Origin: Streptomyces cavernicola
Lineage (GTDB): Bacteria; Actinomycetota; Actinomycetes; Streptomycetales; Streptomycetaceae
Direction of reading: 5' to 3'
NCBI RefSeq assembly: GCF_029968035.1
Contig: NZ_JASCIQ010000034.1
Coordinates: 1-64,000, forward strand
Length of the DNA: 64,000 bases
The notes beneath the pieces are model-generated. The model worked only from the letters and a program-made list of their open reading frames with translations. It was not told the origin of the DNA and did no database searches. Both the position numbers and the translations under genes were made by a program. Every line of letters begins with the position of its first letter. The stretch's first letter is position 1. This document shows positions 31,587 to 39,587 of the stretch, piece after piece.

Positions 31587-33323
31587 ATGCAGCCGCTGGA
31601 AGCGGGAGAGCCGACCGTCGTCGGGCCGTACCGGCTGCTCGGCCGGCTCGGCGCGGGCGGCATGGGCCGGGTCTATCTGGGGCGCAGCTCCGGCGGCCGC
31701 ACCGTCGCCGTGAAGGTCGTCCACCCGCACTTCGCGCTCGACGAGGAGTTCCGGGCCCGCTTCCGCCGCGAGGTAGACGCCGCGCGCCGGGTCGGCGGCG
31801 CCTGGACCGCGCCCGTGCTCGACGCCGACCCGGAGGCCTCGGTGCCCTGGGTCGCCACCGGGTACGTGGCGGGGCCCTCGCTCTCCGCCGCCGTCGGCGA
31901 GCGCGGCGCCCTGCCCGCACTGCCCGAACAGGCGGTACGCGTCCTGGGCGCGGGGCTCGCCGAGTCGCTCACCGCCGTGCACGCCCTCGGCCTGGTCCAC
32001 CGCGACGTGAAGCCGTCCAACGTGCTGCTCACCCTGGACGGCCCGCGCCTGATCGACTTCGGCATCGCCCGCGCCACCGACGGCACCGCCTCGCTGACCT
32101 CGACGGGCGTCTCCATCGGCTCGCCCGGCTACATGTCGCCCGAGCAGATCCTCGGCAAGGGCGTCACCGGCGCCGCCGACGTCTTCTCCCTCGGCGCGGT
32201 CCTGGCGTACGCGGCGACGGGCGCCGCGCCCTTCGGCGGTGACGCGTCGGCCGCCTCGCTGCTCTACAAGGTCGTCCACGAGGAGCCCGAACTCACGCTC
32301 CCCGAAGGCGAGTTGCGGGACGTCGTCGCCGACTGCCTGGCCAAGGACCCGGCCGCGCGGCCCACGCCCGAGGAGGTGGCCCGGCGGCTCGCCCCCGAGG
32401 GCGCGGCGGCCCTCGCGGTCTCCGGCTGGCTGCCCGCGCCCCTGGTCGAGCAGGTCAGCCGGAGCGCGGTCAGCCTCCTCGACCTGGAGGCGGGCGAGCC
32501 CGAACAGGCCTCGGGGCTCGTGGAGTTCAGCAGCCCCTCGATAGGGCGGCCGGTGCCCACCGCCACGGGCGCGGACGACGGCGGGCCCGCCTCCTCGCAC
32601 TTCGACCCGCGCAGCGCCGAGCCCCCGCCGCCCGGCGTGCCCGGGTTCGGGCCGGCGGATCCGGCGTACGCCGCGGACGCTGCCCGGCACGCCACCGCCA
32701 CCTCGGCCGACTCGTCCGCGGCCGGCAGTCCCGTACCGCCGCAGCGCGGTCGGCTCGCCGTGAGCGTGGACGCGGGCAGCGCGCCGGGCGAGGGTGGCCG
32801 GGGGCGGCGGATGAGCTGCACCGTGGCGCTCGCGGTGGCCGGAGCCCTTGCCGCGGTCACCGTCGGCGGGGTGTTCATGTCGGGGCTGCTGCCCGGGGGC
32901 GGCGGCGACACGAACGCGGCCAAGAAGCCGCCGGCCGAGGGCGAGCAGCAGCCCGGCGCGAAGCCGGCGCAGAGCATCCCGAAGCGCTACCTCGGCACCT
33001 GGGAGGGCAAGGCGACGGCGCTCGGCGGCTCCCTTCCGTCCGGCACGGTCAGGGTCGTCGTCGAACAGGCCCGCCCCGGCGAGGAGTTCGGCACCGCGAG
33101 CATGACGGACGAGCTGGGCTGGAGCACCTGCACGGACGTCCTGACCCTGAAGAAGGTCACGAAGGACGAGATCGTCGCCGTCGGCCGTGCCAAGGACAAG
33201 AGCGACTCCCGCTGCACGGACAACGACCACCCGGTCCGCCTCCGGCTGGTCGGCGACGACCTGAAGTACACGTCGGAGAACCCGGACGGCGGCAGCCCCG
33301 TGGCGCGGCTCTCCCGGCGGTAG
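31587..33323 (+). CDS. Membrane-anchored Ser/Thr protein kinase (PknB-like)
   Basis: This 578-residue kinase has a cytoplasmic catalytic domain (about 14-270): Gly-rich loop RLGAGGMGRVYLG, K43, HRDVKPSN with D140, DFG with D157, and the APE-like SPGYMSPEQ. A Pro/Ala/Ser-rich linker (about 300-405), one membrane helix (about 409-432) and a C-terminal extracytoplasmic domain (about 450-578) with two Cys follow. There are no PASTA repeats. The ATG at 31587 follows GGGGGAGGGG. The signal sensed is unknown; position between mqnA and mqnC invites a link to respiration, which is only a guess. Confidence 0.93.
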   Translation: MQPLEAGEPTVVGPYRLLGRLGAGGMGRVYLGRSSGGRTVAVKVVHPHFALDEEFRARFRREVDAARRVGGAWTAPVLDADPEASVPWVATGYVAGPSLSAAVGERGALPALPEQAVRVLGAGLAESLTAVHALGLVHRDVKPSNVLLTLDGPRLIDFGIARATDGTASLTSTGVSIGSPGYMSPEQILGKGVTGAADVFSLGAVLAYAATGAAPFGGDASAASLLYKVVHEEPELTLPEGELRDVVADCLAKDPAARPTPEEVARRLAPEGAAALAVSGWLPAPLVEQVSRSAVSLLDLEAGEPEQASGLVEFSSPSIGRPVPTATGADDGGPASSHFDPRSAEPPPPGVPGFGPADPAYAADAARHATATSADSSAAGSPVPPQRGRLAVSVDAGSAPGEGGRGRRMSCTVALAVAGALAAVTVGGVFMSGLLPGGGGDTNAAKKPPAEGEQQPGAKPAQSIPKRYLGTWEGKATALGGSLPSGTVRVVVEQARPGEEFGTASMTDELGWSTCTDVLTLKKVTKDEIVAVGRAKDKSDSRCTDNDHPVRLRLVGDDLKYTSENPDGGSPVARLSRR

Positions 33324-33327
33324 CACC

Positions 33328-33513
33328 GGGGCCTGTCGTTTGGGTCAGGCCGGATCTGGTCGGCGGTAAGTGCCGGTCGAGTTGAGCGGGGTCTGGTGCG
33401 TGCAGCTGCAAGGCGGAGGAGGGCGTCAACGCGGAGCGTTGGCCACCGACGACAACGCCGCAGATGTGCGTGCCAGGGCCCGCGGCCCCGGCAAGATCCA
33501 AACGGCAGGCCCC
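33328..33513. mobile_element. MITE-like element with terminal inverted repeats
   Basis: A 186-bp element is bounded by inverted ends: left GGGGCCTGTCGTTTGG and right (complement) GGGGCCTGCCGTTTGG, 15 of 16 identical, each followed inward by ATCT. The left arm has 10 extra bases between the two parts. No transposase is encoded, and the interior has a further imperfect inverted repeat (TGGTGCGTGCAGCTGC against GCAGATGTGCGTGCCA). I recall similar sequence being repeated in Streptomyces genomes, possibly mobilised by an IS5-type transposase. It begins 4 bases after the kinase stop and may also act as its terminator. No clear target duplication is seen. Confidence 0.7.
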
Positions 33514-33621
33514 GGGGTTCGGGAGTGTGCGCGGGGCCTCGGAGCGGGGCTGTCGGAGGCCTGGCGTACGCTGGATCAGTCCGCGCGTAAGACCGCCTGA
33601 AACCGCCTGAAAGGGACCCCG

Positions 33622-34821
33622 GTGACCGAGAAGGCCTCCCTCCAGTCCGTTCTCGACCGCGCCGCCGAGGGCGGGCGGATCACCCCGGAAGAGGCCCTCG
33701 ACCTCTACCGCTCCGCGCCGTTGCACGCGCTCGGCCGCGCCGCCGACGCCGCGCGCAAGCTGAAGTACGCGGGCACGGAGCACATCGCGACGTACATCAT
33801 CGAGCGGAACATCAACTACACGAACGTCTGCGTGACGGCGTGCAAGTTCTGCGCGTTCTACGCCGCCCCGAAGGACACCAAGAAGGGCTGGACCCGCGAC
33901 CTCGACGACATCCTGCGCCGCTGCGCGGAGACCGTCGAACTGGGCGGCACCCAGATCATGTTCCAGGGCGGCCACCACCCGGACTTCGGCGTCGAGTACT
34001 ACGAAGAGCACTTCTCGGCGATCAAGAAGGCCTACCCGCAGCTGGTCATCCACTCCCTCGGCGCCTCCGAGGTCGAGCACATGGCGCGGATCAGCAAGGT
34101 CTCCGTCGAGGAGGCCATCCAGCGCATCCACGCCGCCGGCCTCGACTCCTTCGCGGGCGCCGGCGCCGAGCTGCTTCCGGCCCGCCCGCGCAAGGCGATC
34201 GCCCCGCTCAAGGAGTCCGGCGAGCGCTGGCTGGAGATCATGGAGATCGCCCACAACCTCGGCGTGGAGTCCACCTCCACGATGCTGATGGGCACGGGCG
34301 AGACCAACGCCGAGCGCATCGAGCACCTGCGCATGATCCGCGACGTACAGGACCGGACGGGCGGCTTCCGCGCCTTCATCCCGTACACCTACCAGCCCGA
34401 GAACAACCACCTCAAGGGCCGTACGCAGGCGACGATCTTCGAGTACCTGCGGATGATCGCCATCGCCCGCCTCTTCCTCGACAACGTCGCGCACATCCAG
34501 GGCTCCTGGCTCACCACGGGCAAGGAGATCGGCCAGCTCACCCTGCACTACGGCGCGGACGACCTCGGCTCGGTCATGCTGGAGGAGAACGTCGTCTCGT
34601 CGGCCGGCGCCAAGCACCGCTCCAACCTGCAGGAGATCATCGAGATGATCCGTACGGCGGACCGTGTGCCCGCCCAGCGGAGCACGACGTACGAGCACCT
34701 CGTGGTGCACGACGACCCGGCGAACGACCCGGTCGACGCCCGCGTCGCCTCGCACATCTCGTCCATCGCGATCGAGGGCGGCACGGCCCACCCCGAGCTC
34801 AAGCTGCTCTCCTCCAACTGA
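33622..34821 (+). CDS. mqnC: Cyclic dehypoxanthinyl futalosine synthase MqnC
   Basis: This radical SAM enzyme of 399 residues cyclises dehypoxanthinyl futalosine to build the naphthoquinone ring system in menaquinone synthesis. The cluster motif is CVTACKFCAFY (C70, C74, C77), and the GTQIMFQGGHHPDFGVEYYE block is characteristic. It is a paralogue of MqnE and shares its C-terminal layout. The start is GTG at 33622, after AAAGGGA. A TACGCT hexamer at 33567-33572 could be the -10. The next gene begins 19 bases later, so co-transcription is likely. Confidence 0.95.
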   Translation: MTEKASLQSVLDRAAEGGRITPEEALDLYRSAPLHALGRAADAARKLKYAGTEHIATYIIERNINYTNVCVTACKFCAFYAAPKDTKKGWTRDLDDILRRCAETVELGGTQIMFQGGHHPDFGVEYYEEHFSAIKKAYPQLVIHSLGASEVEHMARISKVSVEEAIQRIHAAGLDSFAGAGAELLPARPRKAIAPLKESGERWLEIMEIAHNLGVESTSTMLMGTGETNAERIEHLRMIRDVQDRTGGFRAFIPYTYQPENNHLKGRTQATIFEYLRMIAIARLFLDNVAHIQGSWLTTGKEIGQLTLHYGADDLGSVMLEENVVSSAGAKHRSNLQEIIEMIRTADRVPAQRSTTYEHLVVHDDPANDPVDARVASHISSIAIEGGTAHPELKLLSSN

Positions 34822-34840
34822 GCGCGCGTACCGAGTCGTT

Positions 34841-35440
34841 GTGCTGACACTTCACGTCGCCGAGGCGTCCCCCGAGTCGGCCGTCCTGGTCGACGCCGCG
34901 ACGATCGCCGGGCTCGGCCCGTACGAGGAGCTGGTCGCCGCCAACCCGCAGGCGCGGGTGCGGCGTTGGCCCGGCATCCTCACGCCCGGACTGCTCAATC
35001 CGTACGGCCCGGAGATCCTGGAGTCGACGTACCACCCCGATCCGCGCGAGGCCGACACGTTCGGCACCGCGCCGATCGGCGGGGAGCGGGCGCGCGAGCT
35101 GTTCCGCGCCGACCCCGCGAAGCTCGGCGCGAGCGCCCGGCGCGGGGTGCAGCGGCTGTTCGCGCACGGGACGGTGGCGATCGCCGGTGAGCTGCGCGCC
35201 AAGGCGGTCCTCGAGGTGGCGCAGCGCTCCGGGCTCGTCTTCGCGGCCCGCCCGGAGGGGCTTCCCGGTCCCGTCTCGCTCTCCCCGCGCCCGCTGGTGC
35301 TGCTGCCGGGCCTGACGGTGGGTGGCCCGGCCCGCTTCGCGGTGTTCGACGTCGAGGACCGCGCCGAGCTGGTCCGCCGCGGCGCGTCCACGTGCGTGGC
35401 GACGGTGGTCGGCGGGCGGTTGGTGTACCGGGGGCGTTAG
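34841..35440 (+). CDS. Imidazolonepropionase-like (degenerate amidohydrolase) protein
   Basis: This 199-residue protein resembles the N- and C-terminal beta-sandwich parts of amidohydrolases, with a shortened barrel. The place where a metal-binding HxH would follow PGL reads TPGLLNPYGPEIL, so the metal ligands are missing. Full amidohydrolases are about 400 residues. The start is GTG, 19 bases after mqnC. The proximity suggests a link to menaquinone synthesis, where an aminofutalosine deaminase is needed, but this protein lacks the residues for that reaction. A structural or regulatory role is as likely. Confidence 0.75.
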   Translation: MLTLHVAEASPESAVLVDAATIAGLGPYEELVAANPQARVRRWPGILTPGLLNPYGPEILESTYHPDPREADTFGTAPIGGERARELFRADPAKLGASARRGVQRLFAHGTVAIAGELRAKAVLEVAQRSGLVFAARPEGLPGPVSLSPRPLVLLPGLTVGGPARFAVFDVEDRAELVRRGASTCVATVVGGRLVYRGR

Positions 35441-35640
35441 TCCTCCACGGCGTACGCGCACCCCATGATCGACCCGTCCGGGGCGCGGCTCGGGCAGTCC
35501 AGGTCGACGGGCACGGACGGTGCGGCCGGGGTGGGTTCTGTTCGTCCCGAACTCGGTTCGATGCGGTCGTTGATGGACTCTGTGAACGCCCACGCACCGA
35601 GTACGAGCACCAGCCAGGTGCCTGCCATCCACCGTTTCAC
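35437..35640 (-). CDS. Small hypothetical secreted or membrane protein
   Basis: This 67-residue protein starts at GTG with one N-terminal hydrophobic segment (residues 5-17, AGTWLVLVLGAWAF) after basic KRW, then a Pro/Ser/Thr-rich stretch and a C-terminal part with two Cys (DLDCPSRAPDGSIMGCAYA). It is probably anchored or exported. It was not recognised. Its stop overlaps that of the convergent gene by 4 bases. The start is uncertain (ATG at 35628 is possible). Confidence 0.5.
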   Translation of the reverse strand: MKRWMAGTWLVLVLGAWAFTESINDRIEPSSGRTEPTPAAPSVPVDLDCPSRAPDGSIMGCAYAVED

Positions 35641-35691
35641 GCGCCTCAGCGTAGAGGGCCTCCATTCGTCTGCGGCCCCGGTGGGGGCTGG

Positions 35692-35792
35692 TCGCGCAGT
35701 TCCCCGCGCCCCTGAGATGCGCACTGCGTGCGGCATCTCTCCGGGAAAGCGCGGCGGAGCCGCAGCTTTCAGGGGCGCGGGGAACTGCGCGA
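35692..35792. repeat. Block 6: two module B repeats as a perfect 24-bp inverted pair
   Basis: The arms TCGCGCAGTTCCCCGCGCCC(CTGA) at 35692-35715 and its exact complement at 35769-35792 are separated by 53 bases that hold a smaller hairpin (GAGATGC/GCATCTC, 35714-35739). The structure could extrude as a cruciform or fold in RNA. It lies upstream of menG, and the rest of the 267-base gap up to 35907 shows no gene. Confidence 0.88.
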
Positions 35793-35907
35793 GGACGGAC
35801 CACCGGGCCGCAGGCGCCGACGAGACGGCACAGGGCAGACGCCGGGGCGGGCCCGCAGGGCCGGGTCCCGTCCGCGGGGGGATGGGGGTGCCTGCCACAA
35901 TGACCAG

Positions 35908-36603
35908 GTGACCCGCGCATCCCTGGAAAAGCAGCCGCACGAAGTCGCCGAGATGTTCGACGACGTCGCCGAGAAGTACGACCTCACCAACGACGTCCTC
36001 TCCCTCGGCCAGGCCCGGCTCTGGCGCAAGGAGGTCGCGAAGGCCGTGGACGCGCGCCCCGCGCAGAAGATCCTCGACCTCGCCGCCGGCACCGCCACCT
36101 CCTCGCAGCCCTTCGCGCAGGCCGGTGCGTACGTCGTGCCCTGCGACTTCTCGCTCGGCATGCTCAGCGTCGGCAAGCAGCGCCACCCGCACATGCCGTT
36201 CACGGCGGGCGACGCGACCCGGCTGCCGTTCGCCGACGACGTCTTCGACGCGGTCAGCATCTCCTTCGGGCTGCGCAACGTCCAGGAGACGGACAAGGCC
36301 CTGCGCGAGCTGTACCGGGTGACGAAGCCCGGCGGACGCGTCGTCATCTGCGAGTTCAGCCAGCCCACTTGGACCCCGTTCCGCACGGTCTACACCGAGT
36401 ACCTGATGCGCGCGCTGCCGCCGGTGGCCCGTGCGGTCTCGTCGAACCCGGACGCGTACGTCTATCTCGCCGAGTCGATCCGGGAGTGGCCGGACCAGCC
36501 CGCGCTCGCCTCGCGGCTGCAGTCGGCCGGCTGGTCCGAGGTGGCCTGGCGCAACCTCACCGGCGGCATCGTGGCCCTGCACCGCGGCTTCAAGCAGGCC
36601 TGA
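35908..36603 (+). CDS. menG: Demethylmenaquinone methyltransferase (MenG/UbiE)
   Basis: This SAM-dependent methyltransferase of 231 residues catalyses the last step of menaquinone synthesis, C-methylation of demethylmenaquinone. The UbiE signature FDDVAEKYDLTNDVLSLGQ is near residue 18, SAM motif I is LDLAAGTATSS, and the later SFGLRNVQETDKALREL block is diagnostic. The GTG at 35908 has no strong ribosome binding site, but the coding pattern and homologous start (THRASLxKxPxEVAxMFD-like) support it. It is followed by the glutaminase gene after 18 bases. Confidence 0.94.
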   Translation: MTRASLEKQPHEVAEMFDDVAEKYDLTNDVLSLGQARLWRKEVAKAVDARPAQKILDLAAGTATSSQPFAQAGAYVVPCDFSLGMLSVGKQRHPHMPFTAGDATRLPFADDVFDAVSISFGLRNVQETDKALRELYRVTKPGGRVVICEFSQPTWTPFRTVYTEYLMRALPPVARAVSSNPDAYVYLAESIREWPDQPALASRLQSAGWSEVAWRNLTGGIVALHRGFKQA

Positions 36604-36621
36604 CAAGCACGCGCGCGACCG

Positions 36622-37542
36622 GTGGTGAACGTGGATTTCCAGGCCGTCCTGGAGCAGATCGCCGACGAGGTGGGCGCCCTGCCCGGCCGGGGCCGCAGCG
36701 CCGACTACATCCCGGCGCTCGCCGGCGTCGACCCGCACCGCTTCGGGATGGCCTTCGCCGACGTCGACGGCCAGGTGCACGGCGTGGGGGAGTGGCAGGT
36801 TCCGTTCTCCGTCCAGTCGATCACCAAGGTGTTCAGCCTCGCCCTGGTCCTCGCGAAGGACGGCGCCGGGCTGTGGGAGAGCGTGGGCCGCGAGCCCTCC
36901 GGCAACCCCTTCAACTCCCTGGTGCAGCTGGAGTACGAGAACGGCATTCCGCGCAATCCGTTCATCAACGCGGGCGCCCTCGTCGTCACCGACCGGCTGC
37001 AGTCGCTGACCGGTGACGCGGGCGAGGAGGTGCTGGCCTTCCTGCGCGCCGAGAGCGGCAACCCGGAGCTCGGGTTCGACCTGGAGGTGGCCGCGTCCGA
37101 GACCGCGCACGGCGACCGCAACGCGGCCCTCGCGCACTTCATGGCCTCGTACGGGAACATCCGGCACCCCGTGCCGACCCTTCTCGCCAACTACTTCCGG
37201 CAGTGCTCGATCGAGATGAGCTGCGCCGATCTCGCCCTGGCCGCGGGCTTCCTGGCCCGGCACGGGGTGCGCGCCGACGGCTCCCGGCTGCTCACGCGCA
37301 GCGAGGCCAAGCAGATCAACGCGGTGATGATGACCTGCGGGACCTATGACGCCGCGGGCGAGTTCGCGTACCGCGTCGGGCTGCCCGGCAAGAGCGGCGT
37401 CGGCGGCGGGATCGTGGCCGTCGTGCCGGGCCGGGGCACGCTCTGCGTGTGGAGCCCGGGGCTGGACGAGCGCGGCAACTCCGTTGCGGGCGTGGCCGCG
37501 CTCGACCGCTTCACGACGCTGACGGGCTTGTCGGTCTTCTGA
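36622..37542 (+). CDS. glsA: Glutaminase
   Basis: This cytoplasmic serine-dependent beta-lactamase-like glutaminase of 306 residues hydrolyses glutamine to glutamate and ammonia. The catalytic dyad lies in SITK (S66, K69), in the block VPFSVQSITKVFSLAL; RNPFINAGALVV and the KSGVGGGIVAV segment are also conserved. The length is normal for the YbaS/YneH type. The start is GTG at 36622, though the start two codons later is also possible. It may be co-transcribed with menG, with no obvious functional reason. Confidence 0.95.
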   Translation: MVNVDFQAVLEQIADEVGALPGRGRSADYIPALAGVDPHRFGMAFADVDGQVHGVGEWQVPFSVQSITKVFSLALVLAKDGAGLWESVGREPSGNPFNSLVQLEYENGIPRNPFINAGALVVTDRLQSLTGDAGEEVLAFLRAESGNPELGFDLEVAASETAHGDRNAALAHFMASYGNIRHPVPTLLANYFRQCSIEMSCADLALAAGFLARHGVRADGSRLLTRSEAKQINAVMMTCGTYDAAGEFAYRVGLPGKSGVGGGIVAVVPGRGTLCVWSPGLDERGNSVAGVAALDRFTTLTGLSVF

Positions 37543-37560
37543 CCGCCCGCCTCCGGGGTG

Positions 37561-38085
37561 TCAGAGGGCCAGCTTGAAGCAGTGGCCCTTCCGGCCCGTG
37601 GGCGTCGTGTACGTCTCCGCGAGCTCCATGCCGAGGCGGCGGGTCACGGCGATGGAGCGCTCGTTCTCCGCGGCCACCATCGCCACCACCTCGCGCACCC
37701 CGGCCGCCCGGACCCGGTCGAGCGTCGTGCGCGCCGCCGCCGTCGCGTACCCGCGCCCCCAGGCCTCCCGGCCGAGCCGCCAGCCGATCTCCATCGCGCC
37801 CTTGGGCCCCCACGCGTGCGGCCAGGGCTGGGCGCCGGTGAAGCCGAGCACCCGGTCCTCCTCGTCGAGCAGCGTCCACAGGCAGAAGCCGAGCTCCGCG
37901 TCGTGCATGCGCTGGCGGGCGGTCAGCTCCTCGTACACCGACAGCTCGGCGGACTTGCCGCCGTGGAACTCCATGACCTCGGGGTGGTCGAACACCCGGT
38001 GCCAGGCGTACGCGTCCTCCTCGGTGGGGACGCGGAGCTTGACGGCAGGGGCGGGTGCGGCGGTGCTCGGCGTCGGTGACGTCAT
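37561..38085 (-). CDS. GNAT family N-acetyltransferase (RimJ/RimL-like)
   Basis: This 174-residue acetyltransferase belongs to the RimJ/RimL-like GNAT group: LRVPTEEDAYAWHRVFDHPE at the start, the acetyl-CoA site IGWRLGREAWGRGYATAAAR, and the C-terminal NERSIAVTRRLGMELAETY pattern. It may acetylate protein N-termini or small amines. The ATG at 38085 has GAAGGG about 9 bases upstream. It is convergent with glutaminase (18-base gap). Confidence 0.9.
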   Translation of the reverse strand: MTSPTPSTAAPAPAVKLRVPTEEDAYAWHRVFDHPEVMEFHGGKSAELSVYEELTARQRMHDAELGFCLWTLLDEEDRVLGFTGAQPWPHAWGPKGAMEIGWRLGREAWGRGYATAAARTTLDRVRAAGVREVVAMVAAENERSIAVTRRLGMELAETYTTPTGRKGHCFKLAL

Positions 38086-38207
38086 ACGAGGCAGCCCTTC
38101 GGTCCGTGGTGGATACGCCCCCATAGACTGCCCATGTCCAGTGCGCTTCGGCATGTGAGTCAGCCGACAGCCGAACTCCACAACTCCGAACCCCGGGGAG
38201 ATCAGCA

Positions 38208-39509
38208 GTGACCGAGCCCCAGCCCCTCTCCGAGCACAGTGCAGATGTGATCGTCGTCGGGGCCGGGCCAGCCGGTTCCACGACTGCGTACTACCTGGCG
38301 AAGGCCGGACTCGACGTCCTGCTCCTGGAGAAGACGGCGTTCCCGCGCGAGAAGGTCTGCGGCGACGGCCTCACCCCGCGCGCCACCAAGCAGCTCGTGT
38401 CGATGGGCATCGACATCTCCGAGGAGGCGGGCTGGCTGCGCAACAAGGGCCTGCGCATCATCGGCGGCGGCGTCCGACTCCAGCTGGACTGGCCGGACCT
38501 GGCCTCGTACCCGGACTACGGCCTGGTGCGCAAGCGCGACGACTTCGACGAGCAGCTGGCCCGCCAGGCGCAGAAGGCGGGCGCGCGCCTCTACGAGCGG
38601 TGCAACGTGGGCGCCCCGATCATCGACGACCGCACGGGCCGCATCACGGGCGTGCACGCCAAGCTGGGCGACGCCGACTCCAAGGACAAGCGCGAAGTCA
38701 CCTTCCACGCCCCGCTGGTGGTCGCCGCCGACGGCAACTCGACGCGGCTCTCCCTCGCGATGGGCCTGCACCGCCGCGAGGACCGCCCGATGGGCGTCGC
38801 GGTCCGTACGTACTTCGAGTCGCCGCGCCACGACGACGACTACCTGGAGTCGTGGCTGGAGCTGTGGGACCGGCGCGGCCCGCAGGACCGGCTGCTGCCC
38901 GGCTACGGCTGGATCTTCGGCATGGGCGACGGCACGTCCAACGTGGGCCTCGGCATCCTCAACTCCTCCAAGGCGTTCCGGGAGTTGGACTGGCGCGAGG
39001 TGCTCAAGGCCTGGTGCGCGTCGATGCCGGAGGACTGGGGGTACACCCCGGAGAACATGACGACGCCGATCCGCGGCGCCGCCCTGCCGATGGCCTTCAA
39101 CCGCCAACCGCACTACACCAAGGGCCTGTTGCTCGTGGGTGACGCGGGCGGTCTGGTCAATCCGTTCAACGGCGAGGGCATCGCGTACGCCATGGAGTCG
39201 GGGCAGCTCGCCGCCGACGTGATCGTGCAGGCGCACGCCCGCGCCACCGACGCACAGCGCGAACTGGCCCTGCTGCGCTACCCGAAGGTCCTCAAGGAGA
39301 CCTACGGCGGCTACTACACGCTGGGCCGCGCCTTCGTGAAGCTCATCGGCAACCCGAAGGTCATGAAGATCGCCACGGAGCGCGGTCTGACCCACCCGGT
39401 CCTGATGAAGTTCACGCTGAAGATGCTGGCCAACCTGACCGACCCGACGGGCGGCGACGCGATGGACCGGATCATCAACGGCCTTTCCAAGGTGGCCCCG
39501 AAGGCCTGA
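38208..39509 (+). CDS. Geranylgeranyl reductase family protein (MenJ-like menaquinone reductase)
   Basis: This FAD-dependent reductase of 433 residues saturates isoprenoid double bonds. It has an N-terminal dinucleotide motif VVGAGPAGSTTAYYLAKAGL, the family's KVCGDGLTPRA, and the FAD block LLVGDAGGLVNPFNGEGIAYAM. Streptomyces menaquinones carry partly saturated side chains, and the related mycobacterial MenJ reduces the beta-isoprene unit of MK-9. The gene's place between menG and nuo supports a menaquinone substrate. The start is GTG with GGGGAG upstream. It is a membrane-associated monotopic protein at most, as no clear transmembrane helix is seen. Confidence 0.9.
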   Translation: MTEPQPLSEHSADVIVVGAGPAGSTTAYYLAKAGLDVLLLEKTAFPREKVCGDGLTPRATKQLVSMGIDISEEAGWLRNKGLRIIGGGVRLQLDWPDLASYPDYGLVRKRDDFDEQLARQAQKAGARLYERCNVGAPIIDDRTGRITGVHAKLGDADSKDKREVTFHAPLVVAADGNSTRLSLAMGLHRREDRPMGVAVRTYFESPRHDDDYLESWLELWDRRGPQDRLLPGYGWIFGMGDGTSNVGLGILNSSKAFRELDWREVLKAWCASMPEDWGYTPENMTTPIRGAALPMAFNRQPHYTKGLLLVGDAGGLVNPFNGEGIAYAMESGQLAADVIVQAHARATDAQRELALLRYPKVLKETYGGYYTLGRAFVKLIGNPKVMKIATERGLTHPVLMKFTLKMLANLTDPTGGDAMDRIINGLSKVAPKA

Positions 39510-39531
39510 GCCGGGCCGCGCGAGGCATACC

Positions 39532-39570
39532 GAAAGGGCCGCCGCTCCTCTGCGGAGCGGCGGCCCTTTC
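39532..39570. terminator. Bidirectional terminator between reductase and NlpC/P60 genes
   Basis: A perfect 17-bp stem (GAAAGGGCCGCCGCTCC and its complement) with a TCTGC loop lies between convergent genes. A-rich and T-rich ends on each side allow it to work in both directions. Confidence 0.94.
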
Positions 39571-39587
39571 GTGCGTCTCGGGGTCCG

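Noticed and set aside
33370..33600. Small plus-strand frames inside the MITE-like element
   Set aside because: They lie within the inverted-repeat element, have no ribosome binding site, and show no recognisable domain.
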